Of a stretch of 64,000 bases of DNA, positions 29,569-38,949 are shown one piece after another. The notes below the pieces were generated by a model. The model was not told the origin of the DNA. It did not search any database and saw only the letters and a list, made by a program, of their open reading frames with translations. Within the stretch, counting starts at the first letter, position 1, and each line of letters starts with the position of its first letter. A program made the translations under genes and the position numbers. This DNA comes from Paraburkholderia sp. CNPSo 3272 (GTDB lineage Bacteria > Pseudomonadota > Gammaproteobacteria > Burkholderiales > Burkholderiaceae). The stretch is taken from contig NZ_JAMBPQ010000016.1 of the NCBI RefSeq assembly GCF_024206495.1, positions 93,480 through 157,479 on the forward strand, given 5' to 3'.

Positions 29569-30440
29569 TGCGCCGGCTCCGCCCAGGCGAGCGCGCGCGT
29601 CGTCCCACCCGCCGCGACGACGACCCGCGCCGGGCCGATTTCCAGCACGCGAGCGTCACCGACCGCCTCGCCCGCCTGCGCGGTCACGACGCCCTCGGGC
29701 GTTTCCAGGAGCGCGACGATGCGCTGCCGATCCTGCAGAATGCCGGCAAGGCGCCACCCGTCTTCCGCCCTCCCGGCCGCAGCCGCATGCGTGAAGGGAT
29801 CGCGAGCCGCCGCTGCGGCAGACGCTACCGCCAGCGGCGCAGGGGGAAGCGCATCGTACACACGCAAAGTTGCTGAGACCGACAAGCCGGTCCCCGTGCG
29901 CCGGACTGCAAGCTCGGATGGCACCGTGAGTGCCGGCTCGCCCGCCAACCCTTCGAGCAGCCCACGCAGTTGCGCGAAGCTGCCTTGGGCGACCAGATTG
30001 ACCGTCCTGAACGCCTCGGCTTGCGCGCCGCCCCCGGCGCCTGGCTCCAGCGCGTGCAACACGAGGCCCGATTGCGCAGCGAGTTGCGAGATGCGGCGAA
30101 TGTCGTCGGCGGAATTTCCAGCACGCGGCGCACGCGAAGTCGTTCGCGCCGCAGCGTCGCGCAGCGCGGGCAGGCGCGCCAGGACTTGCCGGGCGTCGGC
30201 GTGGCGCCGTTGAGCGCCTTCCAGCGCGGCGCGCGCTTCATGCACGCCAAGCGGATCCCCGACAATACAGGCACCGCTCGCGATAGCGAGAGCCAGCACG
30301 GCCATCGACAGCCCGACAGCCAGGCGGCGGCGCGGGCTCCACGCGTAAAGCGGCGGCCAGCCGCGCAACGCGCTGCTCATGCCTGACTGCGCGAAAACGA
30401 GCGCCCGCTCCTGTCCGGCGTGAGCAGGCATTGTGCTCAT
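29565..30440 (-). CDS. Fused PilO-PilP pilus assembly protein
   Basis: One 291-aa chain seems to combine two alignment-complex proteins. Residues 38-58 form a single membrane helix, and 60-195 a coiled coil and ferredoxin-like PilO region (ARQVLARLPALRD, VNLVAQGSFAQLRGLLEGLA). An Ala-rich linker leads into a PilP-like beta domain at 212-280 (DPFTHA, GWRLAGILQDRQRIVALLETPEG). Separate PilO and PilP usually total about 380 residues. The gene overlaps both neighbours by four bases (ATGA). No separate pilP exists before pilQ. Confidence 0.8.
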   Translation of the reverse strand: MSTMPAHAGQERALVFAQSGMSSALRGWPPLYAWSPRRRLAVGLSMAVLALAIASGACIVGDPLGVHEARAALEGAQRRHADARQVLARLPALRDAAARTTSRAPRAGNSADDIRRISQLAAQSGLVLHALEPGAGGGAQAEAFRTVNLVAQGSFAQLRGLLEGLAGEPALTVPSELAVRRTGTGLSVSATLRVYDALPPAPLAVASAAAAARDPFTHAAAAGRAEDGWRLAGILQDRQRIVALLETPEGVVTAQAGEAVGDARVLEIGPARVVVAAGGTTRALAWAEPAQ

Positions 30441-31126
30441 GTCGCCTCCTTCGCTGCGGCGCCGCTCGATGCTCGGGACGCCTTGCGCGCTCGCGGTGCG
30501 CCAGCCCGCGGCACGGTGCTGGCGCCTTGCCAGACGAGATGAGCCGCCACGCGAATCGGTTCGCCATCGGGCGCACGCTCACGTGCAGCGCCAGCCGGCA
30601 CGCCGCGCTTCAGTTCACGCACGCTCAAGGCCTCGACGTCGGGCAGCGAGCGCAGCCGTCCGAGCCAGGCCGCAGCCGCCGATTCGTCCGCCGCGCTCGC
30701 CTGCAGATCGGTTTCATCGGCGAACTGCGCGAGCTGCTGCAAGCCGACACCTGGCGCAGCGTCGCTTGCCAACGCGTCTGCAAGGGCTAAAAAGCGCGTC
30801 GTAACTTGCGCGTGCTGCCGGGCCAGTCGATCGCCGACTCGCCGCGCTTCGCTCTCCCGCGTGAGGCGCTGCGCCTCGGCGAGCGGTGCGCGCCACTGCG
30901 CCAGCGGCCGCTCCAGCGCCACGCGCCGAGCCTCGAGTGCGCTAAATTCGACGCGCTGCCAAAGCACGACACCCAGCGCACAAGCGCACCCGCCAAACGC
31001 CGCGGCGCCCCATTCGAGCAGGCGCCGGCGAAGCAGCCTGCGCATCGCGCGCTGCCGCCACGGCAACAGATTGAATCCACCGATGGCTTGGGCCGGAAAG
31101 GCGCGCACCCCGCGCGCGAGCGTCAT
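30437..31126 (-). CDS. pilN: Type IV pilus inner-membrane assembly protein PilN
   Basis: A 229-aa bitopic protein. A short cytoplasmic tail carries the PilM-binding motif FNLLPWRQR (about residues 18-26). One membrane helix (about 42-60) and a periplasmic coiled-coil and ferredoxin-like domain follow. The C-terminal 30 residues are Ala/Arg/Ser-rich. The ATG at 31126 overlaps the pilM stop (ATGA), which decides the start. Confidence 0.87.
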   Translation of the reverse strand: MTLARGVRAFPAQAIGGFNLLPWRQRAMRRLLRRRLLEWGAAAFGGCACALGVVLWQRVEFSALEARRVALERPLAQWRAPLAEAQRLTRESEARRVGDRLARQHAQVTTRFLALADALASDAAPGVGLQQLAQFADETDLQASAADESAAAAWLGRLRSLPDVEALSVRELKRGVPAGAARERAPDGEPIRVAAHLVWQGASTVPRAGAPRARKASRASSGAAAKEAT

Positions 31127-32103
31127 TCCGCCACCCCGCGCAGCGCGAGTCCGAAGGCCACCGCGCACGCCGGGTCATGCAGCAGCGTCGCCGCGAGCGG
31201 CCACTCGACGTCGGCCAGCGGTGCGCATTCGAAGGGCAGCACCGGTGCACCCAGCGCGTCGCCGATGTCGGCCATCGTGAAATTCGCGCCGCGCAGCATG
31301 GCAAGCTCGCCCGAGACCTGCACGCAGCCGGCCTGTTCGCCCGCGACGAGGTCGCGCAGCGCCTCCACGAGATCGGCATGTTCGAGCGCGGGAAAGCGCA
31401 TGTGCCGGATGACCGAGTCGTCGACGAGCAACCAGCCGTGCACGCCTTCCGGGCCGACCCAGATCGCCACCCAGGGTTCGTGCGCCGGCAACTCGTAGAG
31501 CGCCGCGTGCCGCATGGCGCGCAACGCCGCGTGCGCGTCGCCGTCCACGGCGCTCAGCGTGATGCCCGCCATGGCCGCGCATTCGATGCGCGCTTCGAGA
31601 TGCTGCCGCGCTGTCGCCGCAATCGTCACCTGCGCTTCGTGGCTGCGTGGTGTGGCCGGGAGCACATCCCAGTCGACCGCCAGCTCGCCGCGCTCCACAC
31701 CCGCGACACGCTCCGCCTCCGCCAGCACGAGCGGCTCGAGCGCCGCGTGAATACCCGATTCGTCCGTAGCGCCCGAGGGCGCCAGACGCGCGAGCGGCAC
31801 AGTCGCGACGAGCGTCGCGCTCGTGGGCAGCGCCATCGCACAACGCAGCGACGCCGCGGCGCTGGCGCGCGGCAACTCGCTAAACACGCTGCGAAGCGCC
31901 GCGACGATGGCCGCCCGGTCGACGATCTCCGCGCCTGCGAGCGCTTCGCGCGCGAGCGGCGCGGCCGCCAGCCATTCGAGACGGACCGGCCCCGCCCCGA
32001 GAATGCGCCGGCTCAACACCGCGAGCGTGACCCCGCGTGCGCTTAGATCCACTCCCGCAGCAAAGCGGCGAGCGCCCAACAACAGCGGATTACCGAAACC
32101 CAT
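31123..32103 (-). CDS. pilM: Type IV pilus assembly protein PilM (HofM-like)
   Basis: A 326-aa actin-fold cytoplasmic protein that docks onto PilN. It starts AGVDLSARGVTLAVLSRR, contains a central SAVDGDAHAALRAMRHAALY and ends CAVAFGLALRGVAE, the pattern of PilM/HofM. It is the first gene of pilM-N-(OP)-Q, and all junctions are four-base overlaps, so subunits should be made in fixed ratio. Divergent from mrcA. Confidence 0.85.
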   Translation of the reverse strand: MGFGNPLLLGARRFAAGVDLSARGVTLAVLSRRILGAGPVRLEWLAAAPLAREALAGAEIVDRAAIVAALRSVFSELPRASAAASLRCAMALPTSATLVATVPLARLAPSGATDESGIHAALEPLVLAEAERVAGVERGELAVDWDVLPATPRSHEAQVTIAATARQHLEARIECAAMAGITLSAVDGDAHAALRAMRHAALYELPAHEPWVAIWVGPEGVHGWLLVDDSVIRHMRFPALEHADLVEALRDLVAGEQAGCVQVSGELAMLRGANFTMADIGDALGAPVLPFECAPLADVEWPLAATLLHDPACAVAFGLALRGVAE

Positions 32104-32358
32104 CGCACCCCTCCCGTACGTGCGCGCGCCGCAAACCGTTCACGGCGCCACCATGAGGAGATTGTGCGAACCAGGGCGGCGCGCGAATATTCGGCCGAAC
32201 GGCCAACGGTCGGTGCAAGCGCTATCCACGCGCGAGGGGCGCGTCTACAGTGCGAATATCAACAGAAGCGTCAGTACAAACGTCGACAAAAACAGCGGGT
32301 TGCGTGTCCGCGCCCCCATCAATGTAAGCATCTAGAAAGCCCGCGAGCGAGCGGCGGC

Positions 32359-32364
32359 TATAAT
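32359..32364 (+). promoter_or_regulatory. Candidate mrcA promoter (-10 box)
   Basis: A perfect TATAAT stands 26 nt before the mrcA ATG. The -35 region at the right distance is poor. The rest of the 287-nt divergent spacer (32104-32358) holds nothing else I can support. Confidence 0.4.
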
Positions 32365-32390
32365 CGCGGGACTGTTTTTCTGGTGTTCGT

Positions 32391-34826
32391 ATGCAAGATC
32401 AGCTTCCTTCGTCCGTACCGCCTTCCACGCCGCCCGAGCCGCCCCGGCGGCGCAAGCGCCCGTGGTGGGCCACGCTGCTGATCGCCTTTTTCGGCCTCAT
32501 CTTCGCGGGCGTGGTGTGCGTGGCGCTGGTGCTCGGCTACGCGCTCGTCGTGGCGACGCCCAACCTGCCGTCGCTCGAGGCGCTCACCGACTATCGCCCG
32601 AAGGTGCCGTTGCGCATCTACACGCGCGACCACGTGCTGATCGGCGAATTCGGCGAGGAGCGGCGCGATATCGTCCATTTCAAGGACGTGCCCGACAACC
32701 TGAAGAAGGCCATTCTCGCCATCGAAGACGCGCGCTTCTACGATCACGGCGGCGTCGATCTCGCCGGCATTGCGCGCGCGGGCTTCGTCGCACTCACCAA
32801 CGGCCACGCCACCCAGGGTGCCAGCACGATCACCATGCAGGTGGCGCGCAACTTCTTCCTTTCGAGCGAAAAGACCTACACGCGCAAGATTTACGAGATG
32901 CTGCTCGCTTACAAGATCGAGTCGAAGCTCTCGAAGGATCAGATTCTCGAGGTGTACATGAATCAGATCTATCTGGGCCAGCGCGCATATGGCTTCGCGA
33001 GCGCCGCGCGCGTGTACTTTGGAAAGGATCTGAAAGACCTCACGCTCGCCGAGTGCGCGATGCTGGCCGGGCTGCCCAAGGCGCCGTCGGCCTACAACCC
33101 GGTCGTCAATCCGAAGCGGGCGAAGGTGCGTCAGGAGTACATCCTCCAGCGCATGCTCGAGCTGCACTACATCACCCAGCAGCAGTATGACGAGGCCGCG
33201 GCGCAGCCGCTCGTCGTCAAGGGCGCGGGCAAGGAATTCAGCGTCCACGCCGAGTACGTCGCGGAAATGGTGCGCCAGATGATGTACGCGCAGTACCACG
33301 AGGAGGCGTATACGCGCGGTCTGAACGTCGTCACCACCATCGACTCCGCCGATCAGGACGTCGCCTATCGCGCGCTGCGCAAGGGGCTGATGGACTACGA
33401 GCGGCGCCACGGCTATCGCGGACCCGAGGCGTTCATCGACCTGCCTACGGACAGCGACGAGCGCGAGCAGGCCATCGACGACGCGCTCGTCGAGCACCCC
33501 GACAACGGCGAACTCGTGGCGGCGGTCGTGACGGCGGCGAGCCCGAAGGAAGTGCGGGTCACGTTCATGGACGGCAACACAACGAGCATCACCGGCGACG
33601 GGGTGCGCTTCGCGCAGTTCGCACTCTCCGCGCGCGCGCAGCCGTCGCAGAAGATCCGGCCGGGCGCGATCATCCGCGTCGCGCGCAACAACGCGGGAGA
33701 CTGGTCGATCACGCAGTTGCCGCAAATCGAAGGCGCGTTCATCTCGATCGTGCCGCAGGACGGCGCGATCCGCGCGCTCGTGGGCGGCTTCGACTTCAAC
33801 AAGAACAAGTTCAACCACGTCACCCAGGCATGGCGCCAGCCGGGTTCGAGCTTCAAGCCGTTCATCTACTCGGCGTCGCTCGACAAGGGACTCGGGCCGG
33901 CGACCGTCATCAACGACGCGCCGCTCTTCTTCAGCGCCGCCGAAACAGGCGGCCAGCCGTGGGAGCCGAAGAACTACGGTGGCGGCTTCGATGGTCCCAT
34001 GAGCATGCGTACGGCGCTCATGAAGTCGAAGAACCTCGTGTCGATCCGTATCCTCAACCACATCGGCACGAAGTACGCACAGCAGTACATCACGCACTTC
34101 GGCTTCGACGCCGACCGGCATCCCGCCTACCTGCCGATGGCGCTCGGCGCCGGTCTCGTCACGCCCCTGCAAATGGCCGCGGGCTATTCGGTGTTCGCCA
34201 ACGGCGGTTATCGCGTGAATCCGTATCTGATCGCCGAGGTCACCGACCAGCGCGGCATGGTGGTCGCTCAGGCGCAGCCGCTCGTGGCCGAGCAGAACGC
34301 GCCGCGCGCCATCGACCCGCGCAACGCGTACATCATGAACAGCCTCTTGCAGAGCGTCGCGCAGCGCGGCACGGGCGCGAAGTCGAACGTCCTCAAGCGT
34401 ACCGACCTCGGCGGCAAGACCGGCACGACCAACGACTCGCGCGACGCGTGGTTCGCGGGCTATCAGCACACGCTGGCCGCGATCGCCTGGATCGGCTACG
34501 ACAATCCGCGCAGCCTCGGCGACAAGGAAACGGGCGGCGGTCTCGCGCTGCCGGTCTGGATCGACTACATGCAGAAGGCGCTCAGCGGCGTGCCCGAGTA
34601 CAAGATGGCGATGCCGGACGGCATCGTTACGCTCGGCGACGAGCTCTACTACGCCGACGCCACGCCGGGCCACGGCTTCGTCTCGACAGTGGGCATCAGT
34701 CAGGCGGCGCTCGAAGCGTCGGCTGGCGGCGCATCGGGCGCCGACGATGCCGGTGCAGACCCGACGCCCGAGCACGTGAATGCGAAGGAGAAGGAAGACA
34801 TCATGAATCTGTTCCGCGGGCACTGA
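32391..34826 (+). CDS. mrcA: Penicillin-binding protein 1A, bifunctional peptidoglycan synthase
   Basis: An 811-aa class A PBP with a Pro/Arg-rich cytoplasmic tail, one membrane helix (about residues 25-48) and a glycosyltransferase domain (EDARFYDHGGVD, GASTITMQVARNFFLS, IYLGQRAYGFASAA). An OB-like insertion follows, then a transpeptidase domain with active-site SSFK, SKN and KTGTT motifs. The length is normal for Burkholderiaceae. It ends with a small acidic tail. Convergent with cyaY. Confidence 0.97.
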   Translation: MQDQLPSSVPPSTPPEPPRRRKRPWWATLLIAFFGLIFAGVVCVALVLGYALVVATPNLPSLEALTDYRPKVPLRIYTRDHVLIGEFGEERRDIVHFKDVPDNLKKAILAIEDARFYDHGGVDLAGIARAGFVALTNGHATQGASTITMQVARNFFLSSEKTYTRKIYEMLLAYKIESKLSKDQILEVYMNQIYLGQRAYGFASAARVYFGKDLKDLTLAECAMLAGLPKAPSAYNPVVNPKRAKVRQEYILQRMLELHYITQQQYDEAAAQPLVVKGAGKEFSVHAEYVAEMVRQMMYAQYHEEAYTRGLNVVTTIDSADQDVAYRALRKGLMDYERRHGYRGPEAFIDLPTDSDEREQAIDDALVEHPDNGELVAAVVTAASPKEVRVTFMDGNTTSITGDGVRFAQFALSARAQPSQKIRPGAIIRVARNNAGDWSITQLPQIEGAFISIVPQDGAIRALVGGFDFNKNKFNHVTQAWRQPGSSFKPFIYSASLDKGLGPATVINDAPLFFSAAETGGQPWEPKNYGGGFDGPMSMRTALMKSKNLVSIRILNHIGTKYAQQYITHFGFDADRHPAYLPMALGAGLVTPLQMAAGYSVFANGGYRVNPYLIAEVTDQRGMVVAQAQPLVAEQNAPRAIDPRNAYIMNSLLQSVAQRGTGAKSNVLKRTDLGGKTGTTNDSRDAWFAGYQHTLAAIAWIGYDNPRSLGDKETGGGLALPVWIDYMQKALSGVPEYKMAMPDGIVTLGDELYYADATPGHGFVSTVGISQAALEASAGGASGADDAGADPTPEHVNAKEKEDIMNLFRGH

Positions 34827-34849
34827 GGCACACCGCAGGGCCATGAACA

Positions 34850-34887
34850 AACCCCAAGGGTCGGATCTATGTCCAACTCTTGGGGTT
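34850..34887. terminator. Bidirectional terminator between mrcA and cyaY
   Basis: AACCCCAAG (34850-34858) pairs with CTTGGGGTT (34879-34887), a perfect 9-bp stem with a 20-nt loop, 24 nt after the mrcA stop. U-tracts are short. Confidence 0.6.
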
Positions 34888-34943
34888 CAGTTCACAGTCT
34901 TGCGACTCGCGCCCGTTTCTTTTATGAGCTCACGCTTGCGCCC

Positions 34944-35273
34944 TTACGGCTCGAACCGTACCGGCTCGCCCGCCTGCTCCGTTGCATAGGCCGTGAGCGC
35001 CGAGAAGAACTCGGTGCCCGTGCGCGTATCGCGCCATTCGCCGTCGATGAAGCGATAGTGGAAACCGCCTGCCTTCGCCGCGATCCAGATTTCGCGCATC
35101 GGCGGCTGCAGGTTCACGATGATCTTCGTGCGATTCTCGAATTCGAGCGTCAGAACGTTGCCGCTGCGCTCGAGTTCGATGTCCGCTTCGGCCTCGTCCA
35201 CGGCCCGCTCCACGGCCGCCAGCACGGCCTCCGCGCGGCTCAGGTAGTCATTGTCTGGCATGCTAAACTCCAC
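34944..35273 (-). CDS. cyaY: Iron donor protein CyaY (frataxin)
   Basis: A 109-aa frataxin homologue that binds iron and modulates Fe-S cluster assembly. It shows the acidic first helix (AVDEAEADIELERSGNVL) and the family strand block IIVNLQPPMREIWIAAKAGGFHYRF. It is divergent from lptM-lysA by 23 nt, so the two start regions nearly abut. Confidence 0.95.
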   Translation of the reverse strand: MEFSMPDNDYLSRAEAVLAAVERAVDEAEADIELERSGNVLTLEFENRTKIIVNLQPPMREIWIAAKAGGFHYRFIDGEWRDTRTGTEFFSALTAYATEQAGEPVRFEP

Positions 35274-35296
35274 CGGTTATTCATTCAGGGACAATT

Positions 35297-35644
35297 ATGC
35301 GTGTCATTTCCCGGACGCGCGCAGCGGCCCCCAGCGCATGGACGCCCCGCGCGATTCTAGCGGCTTTTGCGATCGGCGCCGCCGCGCTCGCAGGCTGTGG
35401 CCAGCGCGGCGCGCTCTACATGCCCACCGTGCCGCCGCTTCCGCCCAAGCCCAATTTCGAAACCACGCAGCCGGAAACCGGCGCGACGCCTGCGAGTGCT
35501 CCGGAGTCGGCTTCGGCGCCCGTAGGCACGATTCCGGACACCTCCGGCACGCCGCTTTCGCTGTCGCCGGACACCGAACTCGGCACCACACCCGCGACCA
35601 CCGGCAGCCCGCAGGCGGCTTCCGACGCCACGCCAATCCAGTAA
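35297..35644 (+). CDS. lptM: Small lipoprotein, LptM (YifL) family
   Basis: A 115-aa lipoprotein with signal peptide and lipobox LAGC followed by the family hallmark GQRGALYMP. In E. coli LptM assists maturation of the LPS translocon LptDE. The tail after residue 50 is Pro/Thr/Ala-rich, longer than in E. coli. An AGGGA site precedes the ATG. It lies directly before lysA (10 nt), paralleling the enterobacterial cyaY-yifL-dapF neighbourhood. Confidence 0.85.
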   Translation: MRVISRTRAAAPSAWTPRAILAAFAIGAAALAGCGQRGALYMPTVPPLPPKPNFETTQPETGATPASAPESASAPVGTIPDTSGTPLSLSPDTELGTTPATTGSPQAASDATPIQ

Positions 35645-35654
35645 GAACGCTCGC

Positions 35655-36926
35655 ATGACCCAGTCCGCTTTTCACCGCGATAACGGCACGCTCTTCGTAG
35701 AAGGCGTCTCGGCCGCAGATCTCGCAGCACAGTACGGCACGCCGCTTTATGTGTATTCGCGCGCGGCGCTCACCGCCGCATGGCACGCCTACGCCGACGC
35801 CTGCGCCGGCCGCCGCGCCAAGGTGCACGTCGCGGTCAAGGCGAACAGCAACCTCGCCGTGCTCAACGTATTCGCGCGCGAAGGCGCGGGCTTCGACATC
35901 GTTTCGGCGGGCGAACTCGCCCGCGTGCTCGCGGCAGGCGGTAAAGCGCAGGACGTGGTGTTCTCGGGCGTCGGCAAGACCGCCGGCGAAATGCGCGCGG
36001 CGCTCGAAGCTGGCGTGAAGTGCTTCAACGTCGAGTCGATTCCCGAACTCGACCGCCTCAACGAGGTGGCGGGCAAGCTCGGCAAGAAGGCGCCGGTTTC
36101 GCTGCGCGTGAATCCGGACGTCGATCCGAAAACGCATCCGTACATTTCCACCGGCCTGAAGGCGAACAAGTTCGGCGTGGCATTCGACGAAGCGCGCCCG
36201 ACCTATCGCGCGGCCGCGGCCATGGCGCACCTGGACGTGGTCGGCATCGACTGCCACATCGGCTCGCAGATCACCGAAATCGCGCCGTATCTCGACGCCA
36301 TCGACAAGCTGCTCGAACTCGTCGACCAGATCGAAGCCGACGGCGTGAACATCCGCCACATCGACGTGGGCGGCGGCCTCGGCATCACCTACGATGACGA
36401 AACGCCACCCGACATCGGCGAGTTCGTGCGCACGGTGCTCGACCGCATCGAGGCGTATGGCGCGAGAACGGGCAAGGCGCGCGAGGTCTACTTCGAGCCG
36501 GGGCGCTCGCTCGTGGGCAATGCGGGCATCCTGCTCACCACGGTCGAGTTCCTGAAGCCGGGCTCGGAAAAGAACTTCGCGATCGTCGACGCCGCAATGA
36601 ACGACCTCGCCCGTCCCGCCATGTACGACGCGTATCACGCGATGGAGCCGGTGGTTGCGCGCCAGTCCGCGCCGCAGACCTACGACGTGGTTGGCCCGGT
36701 GTGCGAAAGCGGCGACTGGCTGGGCCGCGCCCGCTCGCTCGCGATCGAACCGGGCGACGTGCTCGCGATCCGCTCCGCGGGCGCATACGGCTTCGTGATG
36801 AGCTCGAACTACAACACGCGTGCGCGCGCGGCCGAAGTGATGGTCGACGGCAAGCGCGTGCATCTCGCGCGCGAGCGCGAAAGCGTGGCGCAGTTGTTCG
36901 CGAGCGAGCGCGTGCTGCCGGACTGA
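35655..36926 (+). CDS. lysA: Diaminopimelate decarboxylase LysA
   Basis: Last step of lysine synthesis, PLP-dependent decarboxylation of meso-diaminopimelate. The 423-aa product has the PLP lysine in VHVAVKANSNLAVL, the glycine-rich IDVGGGLGITYDDE, EPGRSLVGNAG and the active-site CESGDWLG segment near the C-terminus. It probably forms a transcription unit with lptM and ends at a strong bidirectional terminator. Confidence 0.97.
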   Translation: MTQSAFHRDNGTLFVEGVSAADLAAQYGTPLYVYSRAALTAAWHAYADACAGRRAKVHVAVKANSNLAVLNVFAREGAGFDIVSAGELARVLAAGGKAQDVVFSGVGKTAGEMRAALEAGVKCFNVESIPELDRLNEVAGKLGKKAPVSLRVNPDVDPKTHPYISTGLKANKFGVAFDEARPTYRAAAAMAHLDVVGIDCHIGSQITEIAPYLDAIDKLLELVDQIEADGVNIRHIDVGGGLGITYDDETPPDIGEFVRTVLDRIEAYGARTGKAREVYFEPGRSLVGNAGILLTTVEFLKPGSEKNFAIVDAAMNDLARPAMYDAYHAMEPVVARQSAPQTYDVVGPVCESGDWLGRARSLAIEPGDVLAIRSAGAYGFVMSSNYNTRARAAEVMVDGKRVHLARERESVAQLFASERVLPD

Positions 36927-36949
36927 GTCTTGCGTCCGCTCGCCCATGT

Positions 36950-36979
36950 AAAAAAGCGACGCCACGGCGTCGCTTTTTA
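36950..36979. terminator. Bidirectional terminator between lysA and msrQ
   Basis: AAAAAAGCGACGCC, loop, GGCGTCGCTTTTTAT: an 8-bp GC stem flanked by A and T runs, serving lysA (plus) and msrQ (minus). Confidence 0.9.
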
Positions 36980-37003
36980 TTTGCCTGCCTGCGCGCGGTG
37001 CAC

Positions 37004-37717
37004 CTACGCGGCGCCCGCACCCGCGCGCGAAGCACGCCAGCGTGCAAGCAGCCACACGGCCACGCGCCAGCCGAGCAGCGCCAGCATGATCGCGCCGTAG
37101 AGCTTGGGCAGCACGAGGTCGTGCTTGCCCGCCTTCATCCACCAGAAGTGCAGGATCGCCAGCACGCCGATCGCGTAGATGAGCCGATGCAGCGTCTGCC
37201 AGCGGCGTCCGAGCCGCCGCGCCATCGCGCGCGTGGACGTCACGGCGAGCGGAATCAGCAGCACGAACGCCGCGAAACCCACCGTGATGAACGGCCGCTT
37301 GCCCACGTCCTTGAACATCGCGGCGACGTCGAACCACTTGTCGAACCAGATGTAGGTCGTGAAGTGCAGCGTCGCGTAGAAAAACGCGAAGAGGCCCAGC
37401 ATGCGCCGAAAGCGGATCAGCGTATTCCAGCCCGTGAGTCGTCGCAGCGGCGTGACCGCAAGCGTGATGCAGAGGAACACCAGCGTCCACAGGCCCGTGG
37501 ACCGCGTGATGAACTCGATCGGATTCGCACCGAGCCCGTCTGTGAAGCCGAACAGCACGAGACGCGCGAGCGGATACAACGCCGCGACGAACACCCCCAC
37601 GTTCGCCCACGGCAGCCAGCGCGGGCCCGTCACGCTCGCCGCACCCGCCTTTCGCGCAGGACGCGTCTGCCCCGCCCCCACGCGCGCTGCGGCCTGCGGT
37701 GTCGTCGTCGATTCCAT
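37004..37717 (-). CDS. msrQ: MsrQ, haem membrane subunit of the MsrPQ methionine sulfoxide reductase
   Basis: MsrQ passes electrons from the quinone pool to periplasmic MsrP. The 237-aa protein has a ferric-reductase-like domain of six membrane helices. Haem-ligand histidines lie in FYATLHFTTYIWFD, WQTLHRLIYAIGVLAILHFWW. The N-terminal 40 residues are basic and variable. The ATG at 37717 is chosen because a GGAG site precedes it, although TTG at 37732 is in frame. It follows msrP by 24 nt. Confidence 0.93.
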   Translation of the reverse strand: MESTTTPQAAARVGAGQTRPARKAGAASVTGPRWLPWANVGVFVAALYPLARLVLFGFTDGLGANPIEFITRSTGLWTLVFLCITLAVTPLRRLTGWNTLIRFRRMLGLFAFFYATLHFTTYIWFDKWFDVAAMFKDVGKRPFITVGFAAFVLLIPLAVTSTRAMARRLGRRWQTLHRLIYAIGVLAILHFWWMKAGKHDLVLPKLYGAIMLALLGWRVAVWLLARWRASRAGAGAA

Positions 37718-37741
37718 CTCTCGCTCCATCAAGCTCGTTGC

Positions 37742-38743
37742 TCAGAAGTTCTTGCGCAGATCCATGCCCTGATACATCGACGCGACGAGGTCGCCGTAGC
37801 CGTTGTACATAAGCGTCTTGCGCTTGGGCTGGAAGAAGCCGTCCTCGCCGATGCGCCGCTCCGTGGCCTGACTCCAGCGCGGGTGATCGACGTTCGGATT
37901 CACGTTCGAATAAAAGCCGTACTCGTTCGGCGCGTACTTGTTCCAGCTCGTGGGCGGCTGGTTCGCGACGAAGCGGATCTTCACCAGCGACTTCGCGCTC
38001 TTGAAGCCGTACTTCCACGGCACGATCACGCGCACGGGCGCGCCGTTCTGGTTCGGCAGCACTTGGCCGTAAAGGCCCACCGTGAGCAGCGTGAGCGGGT
38101 TCATCGCTTCGTCCATGCGCAGGCCTTCGGAATACGGCCAGTCGAGAATCGGCTCGGCGAGGCCCGGCATCTGCGAGGGGTCGGCGAGCGTGATGAACTG
38201 CACGTAGCGCGCGTTGCCCGTGGGCTGCGCGCGGCGGATCAGTTCGGAAAGCGAAACACCGATCCACGGCACGACGATCGACCAGCCCTCCACACAACGA
38301 TGCCGGTACACGCGCTCTTCGAGCGGCGCGAGCTTGAGGATCTCGTCGATGTCATAGACCTTCGGATTCTTCACCTCGCCCTCGACGCTCAGCTTCCACG
38401 GACGCGGCCGCAGCGTATGCGCGTTTTGAGCCGGGTCGCCCTTGTCGGTGCCGAATTCGTAGAAGTTGTTGTAGGTCGTGATGTCCTTGTAGGGCGTGAC
38501 CTTGTCGAGCGCGATGAACCTGGTGTTCGTCTGCGCGGCGAGCTTCTGCGCCTTCGGGTCGCCGGGGGCGTATTCCGCAAGCGCCTCTCTTGCACCGAAC
38601 GGCCCCGCGATGCCGCCGAGCGCGAGCGCGCCCGCTGCCCGCAGAATGCGCCGCCGCTCTTCGTATACCTTTTGCGGCGTGATTTCGCTCGCGCGGATGT
38701 CGTCACCGTTGAGCAAGATCCTGCTGCTCCGCTTGATCCACAT
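37742..38743 (-). CDS. msrP: MsrP, periplasmic molybdoenzyme methionine sulfoxide reductase
   Basis: Repairs oxidised methionines in periplasmic proteins. The 333-aa precursor has a twin-arginine signal (ERRRILRAAGALALGG, about residues 28-43) that comes unusually late because of a basic leader. The catalytic domain has the molybdenum-ligand cysteine in YRHRCVEGWS and the end block DLVASMYQGMDLRKNF. The start MWIKRSSRILL matches the family N-terminus. First gene of msrPQ. Confidence 0.95.
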   Translation of the reverse strand: MWIKRSSRILLNGDDIRASEITPQKVYEERRRILRAAGALALGGIAGPFGAREALAEYAPGDPKAQKLAAQTNTRFIALDKVTPYKDITTYNNFYEFGTDKGDPAQNAHTLRPRPWKLSVEGEVKNPKVYDIDEILKLAPLEERVYRHRCVEGWSIVVPWIGVSLSELIRRAQPTGNARYVQFITLADPSQMPGLAEPILDWPYSEGLRMDEAMNPLTLLTVGLYGQVLPNQNGAPVRVIVPWKYGFKSAKSLVKIRFVANQPPTSWNKYAPNEYGFYSNVNPNVDHPRWSQATERRIGEDGFFQPKRKTLMYNGYGDLVASMYQGMDLRKNF

Positions 38744-38889
38744 ATCGCTGCTCCTGCGTCTTGCGTGGCGTGCGCCGCCAGCACATTGATCGTATCTCGA
38801 CCCGTCCTGCCGTGCAGCGCAGGACGTGGATCGACTGAATGACCTCAAGCGGGCAAACGCGCAATTCGCAGAAAACTTCCCGGCGGACG

Positions 38890-38925
38890 AAAAAAAACCG
38901 TCGGAGCGCGAGGCATCCGACGGTT
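38890..38925 (-). terminator. Terminator of the resB-ccsB operon
   Basis: Minus strand AACCGTCGGA, 10-nt loop, TCCGACGGTT then a T8 run, 24 nt after the ccsB stop. Confidence 0.95.
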
Positions 38926-38949
38926 AGTTCGTCTTGAGAGCGGATTCGG

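Noticed and set aside
35304..38297. A 997-codon minus-strand open frame over lptM, lysA and msrPQ.
   Set aside because: It crosses several genes with strong family evidence in other frames and shows no domain of its own.
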